DNA of 64,000 bases, from the NCBI RefSeq assembly GCF_019904295.1, contig NZ_CP065362.1, forward strand, positions 248,001-312,000, in the 5' to 3' direction. The notes beneath the pieces are model-generated. The model did not search any database. It saw only the letters and a list, made by a program, of their open reading frames with translations, and was not told the DNA's origin. Below are positions 51,193 through 59,047 of this stretch, piece by piece; the first letter of the stretch is position 1, and the number at the start of each line of letters is the position of its first letter. Source of the stretch: Ruegeria sp. SCSIO 43209. Its GTDB lineage: Bacteria > Pseudomonadota > Alphaproteobacteria > Rhodobacterales > Rhodobacteraceae. Position numbers and translations under genes: made by a program.

Positions 51193-51795
51193 TCATTCCA
51201 GCGAAACCCACAGGACCCTGGCGTCTTCCTTACTCGTAGAAATACAGCCATGCCCCATACCGCTATCGTAGTACAGAGAATCTCCGGGTTTCATCGGTAA
51301 GGGGCGGTAATGCTCGGATACGAATATCAACTCGCCACTGATAACGTACATAAATTCTTCGCCTGTGTGCCTGATCCAGTTCTCATATTCTGATATGTCA
51401 CGCGCTTTTATCGTCGCGATATAAGGAAGCATTCGCTTACTGGTCAGGTCCGAGCACAGCAATTCGTGCATGTAGGTCGGCGTATTTCTTATCTCGCCTT
51501 GCCCTTTCGGCGTAAAATCACGTCGCCCCGAAATTCCCGATTGTGCGGACTGCAAGAACAGCTGTGGCGTGTTCATGTCCAAGGCCTGTGTCAGCCGCCG
51601 CACGATCTCGAAACTTGGACGTGTCTGGTTGTTTTCGATCTTTGAAAGTGTTGATCGACCGATTCCCGCTTCGCGCCCGGCCTCCTCCAATGTCCAGCCT
51701 TTTGCGCGGCGTGCATCCCGGATCGACCGACCCAAAGCCGCCCCCTCGTCCTGTTCTTCCGGTCCGGCACCATCTTTCAGGTTGTCCTCAGACAT
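51193..51795 (-). CDS. XRE-family regulator with cupin domain, hydroxyproline cluster
   Basis: The 200-residue protein has an HTH (LGRSIRDARRAKGWTLEEAG, then GIGRSTLSKIENNQTRPSFE) and a C-terminal cupin-2 barrel with the metal-type motif region HTGEEFMYVISGELIF and GDSLYYDSGMGHGCI. It is unlike the XRE-cupin at 2005. It is the first gene of the minus-strand hydroxyproline set and is divergent from glyA; repeat sites in the gap (51877-51921) may be its operator. It could therefore adjust both hydroxyproline use and the glycine operon. The effector is unknown. Confidence 0.88.
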   Translation of the reverse strand: MSEDNLKDGAGPEEQDEGAALGRSIRDARRAKGWTLEEAGREAGIGRSTLSKIENNQTRPSFEIVRRLTQALDMNTPQLFLQSAQSGISGRRDFTPKGQGEIRNTPTYMHELLCSDLTSKRMLPYIATIKARDISEYENWIRHTGEEFMYVISGELIFVSEHYRPLPMKPGDSLYYDSGMGHGCISTSKEDARVLWVSLE

Positions 51796-51876
51796 GGGAA
51801 TCTCCTTGTTTTATCAAAGCTTACTCATTTCCCCCGAGCCAAACAACTTTACTGTGATGAAATTTTTGTTGCCTTG

Positions 51877-51921
51877 CGTACACTAATTCCACTATAGGAA
51901 ACAAAATTTCGTACACTGGAA
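51877..51921. promoter_or_regulatory. Direct and inverted repeats between XRE-cupin gene and glyA
   Basis: CGTACACT occurs at 51877-51884 and 51910-51917, 33 bases apart (about three helical turns). Between them is the inverted repeat TTCC-N6-GGAA at 51887-51900, and after the second copy TTC-N7-GGAA at 51908-51921. The paired arrangement upstream of glyA suits a multimeric XRE-cupin operator. Confidence 0.5.
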
Positions 51922-51941
51922 CGAGATTACAGGAGGAGATC

Positions 51942-53195
51942 ATGTTCACAAAACCGCTCACCGAGGCTGATCCCGTCATCGCAGCATCGATCGCACGCGA
52001 GGGCATGCGCCAGGCTGAACAGATCGAACTGATCGCTTCCGAGAACATCGTCTCTCAGGCAGTGATCGATGCGCAGGGTTCCGTACTTACAAACAAATAC
52101 GCCGAGGGCTATCCGGGTCGCCGCTATTATGGCGGGTGTGAATATGTGGATGAGGTTGAGGCCGAAGCCATTGACCGATTGAAGAAGCTGTTTGGCTGCG
52201 AATATGCAAACGTTCAGCCGCACTCGGGCGCGCAAGCCAACGGGGCGGTTAAGCTGGCACTACTCAGCCCGGGTGACACGATTCTTGGTATGTCGTTGGA
52301 TGCTGGGGGTCACCTGACCCATGGCGCAAAACCTGCCCAGTCCGGCAAGTGGTTCCGTCCGGTTCAATATGGCCTGACCCAGGCCGGGCTGATTGACTAT
52401 GATCAGGTTGAAGAATTAGCGAAAGCCGAAAAGCCCAAACTGATCATTGCAGGCGCATCGGCCTATTCGCAAAAGATCGATTTCGCACGCTTCCGCGCCA
52501 TTGCCGACGAAGTTGGCGCATGGCTTCTGGCAGACATGGCCCACATCGCCGGCTTGGTTGCGACTGGCCTGCACCCCTCGCCCATCGGGCACGCACACAT
52601 TGTTACGTCGACTACGCACAAGACGCTGCGCGGTCCGCGCGGTGGGATTATTCTTACAAACGATGAAGCGCTGGCAAAAAAGATCAACTCGGCTGTTTTC
52701 CCGGGTCTGCAGGGCGGCCCCCTGATGCATGTGATCGCAGGCAAAGCAGTCGCATTTGGTGAAGCGCTGCAGCCTGAATTCAAAGAATATATGCAGCGCG
52801 TTGTCGACAGTGCCTCGGCACTGGCCAACGTGATGATGGCGCGCGGGTGCGACATCGTTTCGGGCGGCACTGAAAACCACCTTATGCTGGTTGATCTGCG
52901 CCCAGTCGGCGTAACCGGCAAAGACGCCGAAGCGGCGCTAGAGCGTGCAGGATTCACCTGCAACAAAAACAGCGTTCCGGGTGATCCCGAAAAGCCCACT
53001 GTCACCAGCGGCATCCGTCTCGGTACGGCCGCAGGCTGCAGCCGTGGGTTTGGACCAGAAGAGTTCAAACAGATTGGCCACATGATTGGTGATGTGCTGG
53101 ACGCGCTGGCACAATCGTCTGACGGTGACGAGACCGTCGAAAAGGAAACCCGTGAAAAGGTCCGCGCGCTCTGCGCAAGCCACCCGATCTACTGA
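51942..53195 (+). CDS. glyA: Serine hydroxymethyltransferase
   Basis: The 417-residue PLP enzyme converts serine and tetrahydrofolate to glycine and methylene-THF. The PLP lysine is in [13 protein letters not shown] near residue 227. [31 protein letters not shown] and the folate-site segment NKYAEGYPG are intact. AGGAGGAG precedes the ATG. It heads the plus-strand glycine operon with lpd (11-base gap), lipA, agcS and the gcv genes and is divergent from the XRE-cupin regulator. Organisms of this group often carry more than one glyA; this copy's position indicates a role in glycine/betaine catabolism rather than general biosynthesis. Confidence 0.96.
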   Translation: MFTKPLTEADPVIAASIAREGMRQAEQIELIASENIVSQAVIDAQGSVLTNKYAEGYPGRRYYGGCEYVDEVEAEAIDRLKKLFGCEYANVQPHSGAQANGAVKLALLSPGDTILGMSLDAGGHLTHGAKPAQSGKWFRPVQYGLTQAGLIDYDQVEELAKAEKPKLIIAGASAYSQKIDFARFRAIADEVGAWLLADMAHIAGLVATGLHPSPIGHAHIVTSTTHKTLRGPRGGIILTNDEALAKKINSAVFPGLQGGPLMHVIAGKAVAFGEALQPEFKEYMQRVVDSASALANVMMARGCDIVSGGTENHLMLVDLRPVGVTGKDAEAALERAGFTCNKNSVPGDPEKPTVTSGIRLGTAAGCSRGFGPEEFKQIGHMIGDVLDALAQSSDGDETVEKETREKVRALCASHPIY

Positions 53196-53206
53196 AAGAA
53201 GACCAA

Positions 53207-54586
53207 ATGACTTACGATCTTATTGTCATCGGGGGCGGTCCGGGCGGCTATGTCGCCGCGATCCGCGCGGCACAACTGGGCCTGAAAGTTGCCTGCGTCG
53301 AAGGACGTGGCGCACTTGGCGGGACCTGTTTGAATGTGGGGTGCATACCCTCCAAAGCGTTGCTGACCTCCTCGGCCAAATATGCCGAACTTGCACATCT
53401 CTCCTCCCACGGTATTGCGGTCGAGGGGGCCAGCATCGATGTGCCCGCAATGATGGGACGCAAGGACAAGATCGTAGGCGACCTGACCAAGGGCATTGCG
53501 TTTTTGTTCAAAAAAAACGGCGTAGATCTGATCGAAGGGTGGGCCAGAATTCCGGCCGCTGGTCAGGTCAAGGTGGGTGACGAAGTCCATGAGGCCAAGA
53601 GCATCCTCATTGCCACTGGTTCCGAACCTACCCCGTTGCCAGGAATTGAGATTGACGAGCAAGATATCCTCAGTTCGACGGGCGCGATTGCGCTGGAGAG
53701 TGTGCCCGAGCATCTGGTGGTGATCGGTGCCGGTGTCATCGGACTGGAACTTGGGCAAGTTTGGGCGCGTCTCGGAGCCAAAGTTACGGTCGTCGAATAT
53801 CTAGACCGCGTGCTGCCCGGCATGGATGGTGAAATTGCCAAACTGGCGCAACGCGCGCTGTCAAAACGTGGCCTGAAATTCCAGCTGGGCCGGGCACTGA
53901 AATCCGTCGACAAAACGGATACTGGTCTGACACTAACTGTGGACCGCGTCGGCAAGGACAAAGAAGAAGTGATCGAGGCCGACAAGGTGTTGATCGCCGT
54001 GGGTCGCCGCCCAGTCACACGTGGCCTTGGCTTGGAAGAGCTGGGCGTGGCCGTGAACCAACGCGGTTTCATTGAAGTTGATGGCGCATTTCAGACATCT
54101 GTCCCGGGCATCTACGCCATCGGTGATTGCGTTCCCGGACCTATGCTGGCGCACAAGGCCGAAGAAGATGGTGTCGCCTGTGTTGAGATGCTGGCAGGCG
54201 AAGCTGGCCACGTCGATTACAACACCGTCCCCGGCGTGGTGTACACCGACCCCGAAGTCGCCTCGGTTGGTTTGACCGAAGAAGCACTGAAAGAATCCGG
54301 TGCCGAGTATTCGGTCGGCAAATTCGCCTTCATGGCGAACTCACGCGCGCGTTCGACCGGTGAAACAGACGGTGCAGTGAAGGTTCTGGCAGACCCGAAC
54401 GGCCAGATCCTGGGTGCGCATATATGCGGAGCCCATGGCGGCGATCTGATCGCTGAACTGGTTCTGGCGATGACAAAGGGCGCAACGGTGTCCGAAGTCG
54501 CTGCAACCTGCCATGCGCACCCGGCCATGGGCGAGGCCGTCAAAGAAGCCTGCCTCGACGCCCTGGGCCGCGCGATCCACGCATAA
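53207..54586 (+). CDS. lpd: Dihydrolipoyl dehydrogenase (L protein)
   Basis: The 459-residue flavoprotein reoxidises the dihydrolipoyl arm of GcvH using NAD+. The redox-active pair is C41-C46 in [13 protein letters not shown], the FAD fold is [19 protein letters not shown], the NAD fold is [19 protein letters not shown], and the C-terminal active-site His-Glu is in [14 protein letters not shown]. It starts 11 bases after glyA and ends 14 bases before lipA, so this L protein is dedicated to the glycine system, separate from those of the 2-oxoacid dehydrogenases. Confidence 0.95.
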   Translation: MTYDLIVIGGGPGGYVAAIRAAQLGLKVACVEGRGALGGTCLNVGCIPSKALLTSSAKYAELAHLSSHGIAVEGASIDVPAMMGRKDKIVGDLTKGIAFLFKKNGVDLIEGWARIPAAGQVKVGDEVHEAKSILIATGSEPTPLPGIEIDEQDILSSTGAIALESVPEHLVVIGAGVIGLELGQVWARLGAKVTVVEYLDRVLPGMDGEIAKLAQRALSKRGLKFQLGRALKSVDKTDTGLTLTVDRVGKDKEEVIEADKVLIAVGRRPVTRGLGLEELGVAVNQRGFIEVDGAFQTSVPGIYAIGDCVPGPMLAHKAEEDGVACVEMLAGEAGHVDYNTVPGVVYTDPEVASVGLTEEALKESGAEYSVGKFAFMANSRARSTGETDGAVKVLADPNGQILGAHICGAHGGDLIAELVLAMTKGATVSEVAATCHAHPAMGEAVKEACLDALGRAIHA

Positions 54587-54600
54587 GGGAGACCAGCCAG

Positions 54601-55545
54601 ATGACCATCCAGCTTCGTCCTCGCCACCCGGAAAAAGCCAAAAAGGCCGACAGTGTCATCCCGCGCAAGCCTAAGTGGATTCGCAAGAAAAAGGGCGACA
54701 GCGCTGAATACTATGAAACACGACGCCTCATGCGCGAGCATGATCTGGCAACGGTCTGCGAAGAAGCCGCCTGCCCCAATATCGGCGAATGCTGGTCCAA
54801 GCGTCACGCGACCATGATGATTATGGGTGAGGTCTGTACGCGGGGTTGTTCGTTCTGCAATGTCTCAACGGGTCGCCCGGATGCTCTGGATGTGTTTGAA
54901 CCCGGGCGAGTCGCCGCCGCCGTCAAGAAACTGGGCCTGCGTCATGTGGTGATCACCTCGGTCGATCGCGATGATCTGGCAGATGGTGGGGCCGAGCATA
55001 TCGCTCAGACCATCCGTGCCGTGCGCCATCAGAACGCCGGTACGACTGTCGAGGTTCTGACACCCGATTTTCTTGGAAAAGGCACTGCGTCAGAGATCGT
55101 ATTTGAAGCGGCGCCAGACGTTTTCAACCACAATCTGGAAACTGTGCCGCACCTTTATCCAACTGTGCGACCGGGTGCACGCTATTACACCTCGCTGCGT
55201 CTGCTGGATGTTGCCAAACGCGCGAACCCGGAGCTTTTTACCAAATCTGGCCTGATGGTCGGGCTTGGCGAAAGTCTGAACGATGTCCGTCAGGTCATGG
55301 ACGACCTGCGCGCGGCCAATGTCGATTTCCTGACCGTCGGCCAATATCTGCAACCGACCCCTAAACACCATCCGATTGACCGGTTCTGGACACCGGAAGA
55401 TTTTGCCCAACTGGAACAGATCGCGCGTTCCAAGGGCTTTTTGCACGTGTCGGCAACGCCGCTGACCCGATCATCGTTCCACGCGGACGAAGACTTTGCC
55501 GCCCTCAAGCAGGCCCGCCAGCGGGCTTTGGCGAACAGGGCATAA
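54601..55545 (+). CDS. lipA: Lipoyl synthase
   Basis: The 314-residue radical-SAM enzyme inserts two sulfurs into octanoylated lipoyl domains. Both Fe-S clusters are present: the auxiliary set C53-x4-C58-x5-C64 ([12 protein letters not shown]) and the radical-SAM set C79-x3-C83-x2-C86 (CTRGCSFC). It is the normal length for LipA. Within the glycine operon it supplies lipoate for GcvH; a general lipA usually lies elsewhere in such genomes, so this is probably a pathway-dedicated copy. Confidence 0.95.
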   Translation: MTIQLRPRHPEKAKKADSVIPRKPKWIRKKKGDSAEYYETRRLMREHDLATVCEEAACPNIGECWSKRHATMMIMGEVCTRGCSFCNVSTGRPDALDVFEPGRVAAAVKKLGLRHVVITSVDRDDLADGGAEHIAQTIRAVRHQNAGTTVEVLTPDFLGKGTASEIVFEAAPDVFNHNLETVPHLYPTVRPGARYYTSLRLLDVAKRANPELFTKSGLMVGLGESLNDVRQVMDDLRAANVDFLTVGQYLQPTPKHHPIDRFWTPEDFAQLEQIARSKGFLHVSATPLTRSSFHADEDFAALKQARQRALANRA

Positions 55546-55570
55546 ACCTAACGCAAATGGGAGGGAAACC

Positions 55571-56944
55571 ATGGAAGCGTTAAATTCAATCGTAGGGGCC
55601 ATCAATGGCGTCGTGTGGGGGCCGCTGATGCTGGTTCTCATTCTCGGCGTTGGCTTCTTCCTGCAGGTCGGCCTGAAGTTCATGCCGATCCTGCGCATTG
55701 GCACGGGCTTCAGCCTGCTGTTCAAAGGCCGCGAAGGTCAGGGCGAGGGCCAGATCAGCCCGTTCAACGCGCTGATGACCTCGCTATCTGCGACTATCGG
55801 TACGGGCAACATCGCTGGTGTGGCCACTGCTGTCTTCCTGGGCGGTCCGGGTGCCTTGTTCTGGATGTGGATGACCGCCCTGGTGGGCATGGCCACCAAA
55901 TATGCCGAAGCTGTCTGCGCGGTGAAATACCGCGAAAAAGACGAGCTTGGTAACTATGTCGGCGGCCCGATGTACTACATCAAAAATGGCCTCGGCGCGA
56001 AATGGGCCTGGCTGGGTGTTGCATTTGCTCTGTTCGGCGCAATCGCGGCGTTCGGCATCGGCAACGGCGTACAGGCCAATGGTGTTGCACAGGTTCTGGA
56101 GTCGAACTTCGGCCTGAACACTTCGGTTACCGGCGTTGTCCTGATGGTTCTGACCGCGGCCGTGATCCTGGGCGGCATCACCCGCATCGGTGCGGTTGCA
56201 GGTAAACTGGTTCCGTTCATGGCGATTGCCTACATCGTCGCAGGCCTGCTGGTTCTACTGATCAACATCGGTAACATCGGCTCCGCTCTGTCGCTTGTTT
56301 TCACCTACGCCTTCACCCCGTCGGCCGCCGAAGGTGGTTTCGCGGGTGCTGCCGTTTGGGCCGCGATCCGCTTTGGTGTGGCACGTGGTGTTTTCTCGAA
56401 CGAAGCCGGTCTGGGTTCCGCTCCGATCGCACACGCCGCAGCCGAGACCAAAGGTCCGGTCAACCAGGGCCTGATCGCGATGCTGGGTACGTTCATCGAC
56501 ACAATCATCGTCTGCACCATCACCGGTCTGGCAATCATCTCGTCGGGTGCGTGGACATCGGGTGAATCCGGTGCAGCACTAACCAGTCACGCGTTCGAAC
56601 TGTCGCTGCCGGGTATCGGTGGGTATCTCATCGCCATCGCTCTGTCGATCTTTGCCTTTACCACCATTCTGGGCTGGTCCTTCTATGGTGAGAAATGTGT
56701 TGAGTTTCTGCTAGGCGTGAAATCCCTGATGCCCTACCGCGTCCTGTGGATCGTCATGATCTATTTTGGCGCAACAGCGGATCTGGGCTTCATCTGGCTG
56801 CTGGCCGATACGCTGAACGCGATGATGGCCATTCCGAACCTGATCGCCCTGGCGCTGCTGAGCCCGATCGTCTTCAAACTGACGAAAGAGTTCTTCGCTT
56901 CGGGCGGCAAGTCCGAAGAGCCAGGCGGCACACCCGCCGAATAA
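55571..56944 (+). CDS. AGCS-family glycine/alanine:cation symporter
   Basis: The 457-residue membrane protein has the AGCS signatures SATIGTGNIAGVATAVFLGG and GPGALFWMWMTALVGMATKY near residues 80-120 and VFSNEAGLGSAPIAHAAAET near 275. It imports glycine or alanine with Na+. ATG 55571 follows GGGAGGGAAACC; the longer upstream frame overlaps the lipA 3' end. Its place in the middle of the glycine-cleavage operon makes glycine the likely substrate. Confidence 0.93.
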   Translation: MEALNSIVGAINGVVWGPLMLVLILGVGFFLQVGLKFMPILRIGTGFSLLFKGREGQGEGQISPFNALMTSLSATIGTGNIAGVATAVFLGGPGALFWMWMTALVGMATKYAEAVCAVKYREKDELGNYVGGPMYYIKNGLGAKWAWLGVAFALFGAIAAFGIGNGVQANGVAQVLESNFGLNTSVTGVVLMVLTAAVILGGITRIGAVAGKLVPFMAIAYIVAGLLVLLINIGNIGSALSLVFTYAFTPSAAEGGFAGAAVWAAIRFGVARGVFSNEAGLGSAPIAHAAAETKGPVNQGLIAMLGTFIDTIIVCTITGLAIISSGAWTSGESGAALTSHAFELSLPGIGGYLIAIALSIFAFTTILGWSFYGEKCVEFLLGVKSLMPYRVLWIVMIYFGATADLGFIWLLADTLNAMMAIPNLIALALLSPIVFKLTKEFFASGGKSEEPGGTPAE

Positions 56945-56959
56945 TCTCGGATGAAAATA

Positions 56960-56982
56960 CGGGGGGCCATCCCGGCCCCCCG
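56960..56982 (+). terminator. GC-rich hairpin after symporter gene
   Basis: A 9-bp stem CGGGGGGCC/GGCCCCCCG with a 5-base loop follows the symporter stop by 16 bases. There is no T-run. It probably attenuates read-through or protects the symporter mRNA, because the operon continues in the same direction. Confidence 0.6.
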
Positions 56983-57019
56983 GCTTCAAACAGAATTCCA
57001 TTTCTCGAGGAGAGACGTG

Positions 57020-57442
57020 ATGGCCACGAAAATCCTGCTGCCGATTGATCACACCGACGACCGTTCGTGGAAGAACGCCCTGCCGCTCGCACAAGAACAA
57101 GCAAAGTTCTACGGTGCCGAATTGCACGCGATTGCCGTCATTCCTGAGATCATCCAGTTGCCGAACCTGCCCGCCAACTATGGCGCAGGCGCAAAAGACC
57201 ACGTGCGCAATGCGGTGCAGGCCATACTGGATCACAACGGTGCATCTGATGTGGCGATCCATATCGAAGAAGGCAGCGTCTATCGTGAGATACTGAAGCT
57301 CGCCTACAAAGAGGGCTTTGATCTGATCGTCATGGCTTCGACCAAAGGCGATTTTCCGAACTACGAGATTGGCCCGAACCTGGCCCGTGTCGTGCGCAAC
57401 GCGCATTGCACCGTCACGGTTGTTCGCGACCAGTCCCGCTGA
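57020..57442 (+). CDS. Universal stress protein (UspA family)
   Basis: The 140-residue Usp begins MATKILLPIDHTDDRSW and ends with the ATP-binding segment YEIGPNLARVVRNAHCTVTVVR. GAGGAGAG precedes ATG 57020. It lies between the glycine symporter and gcvT (16-base gap to gcvT). As with the TRAP-linked Usp, a role in regulating the neighbouring transporter or metabolism is inferred only from position. It is not a close copy of the 44235 gene. Confidence 0.9.
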   Translation: MATKILLPIDHTDDRSWKNALPLAQEQAKFYGAELHAIAVIPEIIQLPNLPANYGAGAKDHVRNAVQAILDHNGASDVAIHIEEGSVYREILKLAYKEGFDLIVMASTKGDFPNYEIGPNLARVVRNAHCTVTVVRDQSR

Positions 57443-57458
57443 TTGAAAGGTTAGTCTG

Positions 57459-58553
57459 ATGACCGAATTAAAACGCACGCCTCTTCACGCTTTGCATGTT
57501 GAGTTGGGGGGTAAGTTGGTTGATTTTGCGGGATGGGAGATGCCTGTTCAGTATCCTTTGGGGATTATGGGGGAGCATAAGCAGTGTCGTGAGAAGGCGG
57601 CGGTGTTTGATGTGTCTCATATGGGTCAGGTGATTTTGCGGGGCGAGAATGTGGGTGAGAAGCTGGAAGCGCTTTGCCCGCAGGCCTATGCGACGCTGAA
57701 GGAAGGCAAGGCGCGGTACGGGTTCTTTACGAACGCAGAAGGCGGGATCATGGATGACCTGATCGTGTCGAATGCGGGCGATCATTACTTTGTGGTGGTG
57801 AACGCGGCGCTGCGGCATCAGGACATTCCGCATATGCGTGAGCACCTTGAAGGCGTCGAAGTGATCGAGATTTTCGACCGCGCGCTGGTGGCGGTTCAGG
57901 GCCCTGCGGCGGAAAACGTTGTGGGCGAACTGTGCCCCGCCGCGCGTGATCTAAAGTTCATGGAAACCACGGTTGCCGATATCAACGGTGTTGAGTGCCG
58001 TATCTCGCGGCTGGGCTATACCGGCGAGGATGGCTACGAGATCTCGATCCCCGAGGACAAGGCGATCGAGATCACCAAAGCCTTCCTGGCGCATGAGGAT
58101 TGCGAAGCGGCCGGTCTGGGCGCGCGCGACAGCCTGCGGCTTGAGGCAGGTCTGTGCCTTTATGGCAATGACATCGACCAGAGCACCTCGCCGGTCGAGG
58201 CCTCGCTGGGCTGGGCGATGCAAAAGCGCCGCAAGGAAGAGGGCGGTTTCCCGGGCGCGGACCGCGTGCAGAAGGAACTGGCCGAAGGTCCCGCCAAAAA
58301 GCTGGTGGGCATCAAGCCCGAAGGCCGTGCGCCTGCGCGTCAGGGTGTGGAAGTGCAGTGCCTTGAGGGCAACAGCATCGGCCAGATCACCTCGGGCGTG
58401 TTTGGCCCCACGGTGGGTGGACCGGTGGCGATGGGCTATGTGAGCAAAGGCCATGGCGAGCCGGGCGAGAAGGTGAACCTGATCATCCGGGGCAAGCCGC
58501 AACCGGCTGAGATCGTGGCGCTGCCCTTCGTCAAACAGAATTACAAGCGTTGA
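57459..58553 (+). CDS. gcvT: Aminomethyltransferase (T protein) of glycine cleavage system
   Basis: The 364-residue enzyme transfers the aminomethyl carbon from GcvH to tetrahydrofolate. Conserved blocks are VDFAGWEMPVQYPLGIMGEH at the N-terminus, FDVSHMGQV, RLGYTGEDGYEISIP and GLGARDSLRLEAGLCLYGND. AAAGG precedes the ATG. The first 60 codons use G- and T-ending codons in a very C-poor run up to about 57660, unlike the rest of the gene. Its stop is 17 bases before the gcvH start. Confidence 0.95.
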   Translation: MTELKRTPLHALHVELGGKLVDFAGWEMPVQYPLGIMGEHKQCREKAAVFDVSHMGQVILRGENVGEKLEALCPQAYATLKEGKARYGFFTNAEGGIMDDLIVSNAGDHYFVVVNAALRHQDIPHMREHLEGVEVIEIFDRALVAVQGPAAENVVGELCPAARDLKFMETTVADINGVECRISRLGYTGEDGYEISIPEDKAIEITKAFLAHEDCEAAGLGARDSLRLEAGLCLYGNDIDQSTSPVEASLGWAMQKRRKEEGGFPGADRVQKELAEGPAKKLVGIKPEGRAPARQGVEVQCLEGNSIGQITSGVFGPTVGGPVAMGYVSKGHGEPGEKVNLIIRGKPQPAEIVALPFVKQNYKR

Positions 58554-58570
58554 AGTCAGGAGAGAGAGAC

Positions 58571-58936
58571 ATGGCAACCTATTATTCCGAAGAGCATGAA
58601 TGGCTGAGCGTTGACGGCGACACCGCCACGCTGGGCATCACCAAACACGCCGCCGAGCAATTGGGTGACGTGGTGTTCGTGGAACAGCAGGAAGCAGGCG
58701 ACGAGTTCGAAAAAGGCGGCGAGATCGGCGTGATTGAATCCGTCAAGGCGGCGTCCGAGCTTTACGCACCGGTCGACGGCGAGATCACCGAGGTGAACGA
58801 GGCACTGGCCGACAATCCCGGCGCGCTGAACGAAGACCCCGAAGGCGAGGCCTGGATCTACAAGATCAAGATCGCGGACGCCTCGCAGCTCGAAGACCTG
58901 ATGGACGAGGCCGGCTACAAGGCCTTCATCGGTTAA
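58571..58936 (+). CDS. gcvH: Glycine cleavage system H protein
   Basis: The 121-residue lipoyl carrier has the lipoylation lysine K59 in IGVIESVKAASELYAP. It begins YYSEEHEWLSVDGDTATLGI and has the acidic C-terminal helix of the family. ATG 58571 follows AGGAGAGAGAGAC. It shuttles the aminomethyl group among the P, T and L proteins encoded in the same operon. Confidence 0.96.
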   Translation: MATYYSEEHEWLSVDGDTATLGITKHAAEQLGDVVFVEQQEAGDEFEKGGEIGVIESVKAASELYAPVDGEITEVNEALADNPGALNEDPEGEAWIYKIKIADASQLEDLMDEAGYKAFIG

Positions 58937-58976
58937 CTCAGGCGGCGGGTCCGTGCGCGGCCCCGCCCCTTCATCT

Positions 58977-59001
58977 GTTTCCAAATACTTCCGCCGGAGG
59001 C
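58977..59001. repeat. Possible Rhodobacteraceae intergenic repeat before gcvP
   Basis: The segment GTTTCCAAATACTTCCGCCG, continuing with GAGGC, lies in the 111-base gcvH-gcvP gap. Very similar short intergenic sequences recur in many Roseobacter/Rhodobacter genomes (recalled, not searched). A loose GGCGGG/CCCGCC stem precedes it at 58944-58967. Confidence 0.3.
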
Positions 59002-59047
59002 TCCTGCCGTCTCCGCCGGGCCTGACCTATCCTTGAGGAGCGCACAC

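Noticed and set aside
51796..51941. Glycine riboswitch upstream of glyA
   Set aside because: None of the paired glycine-aptamer landmarks is visible; the gap holds only promoter-like sequence and repeats. The same is true before gcvT.
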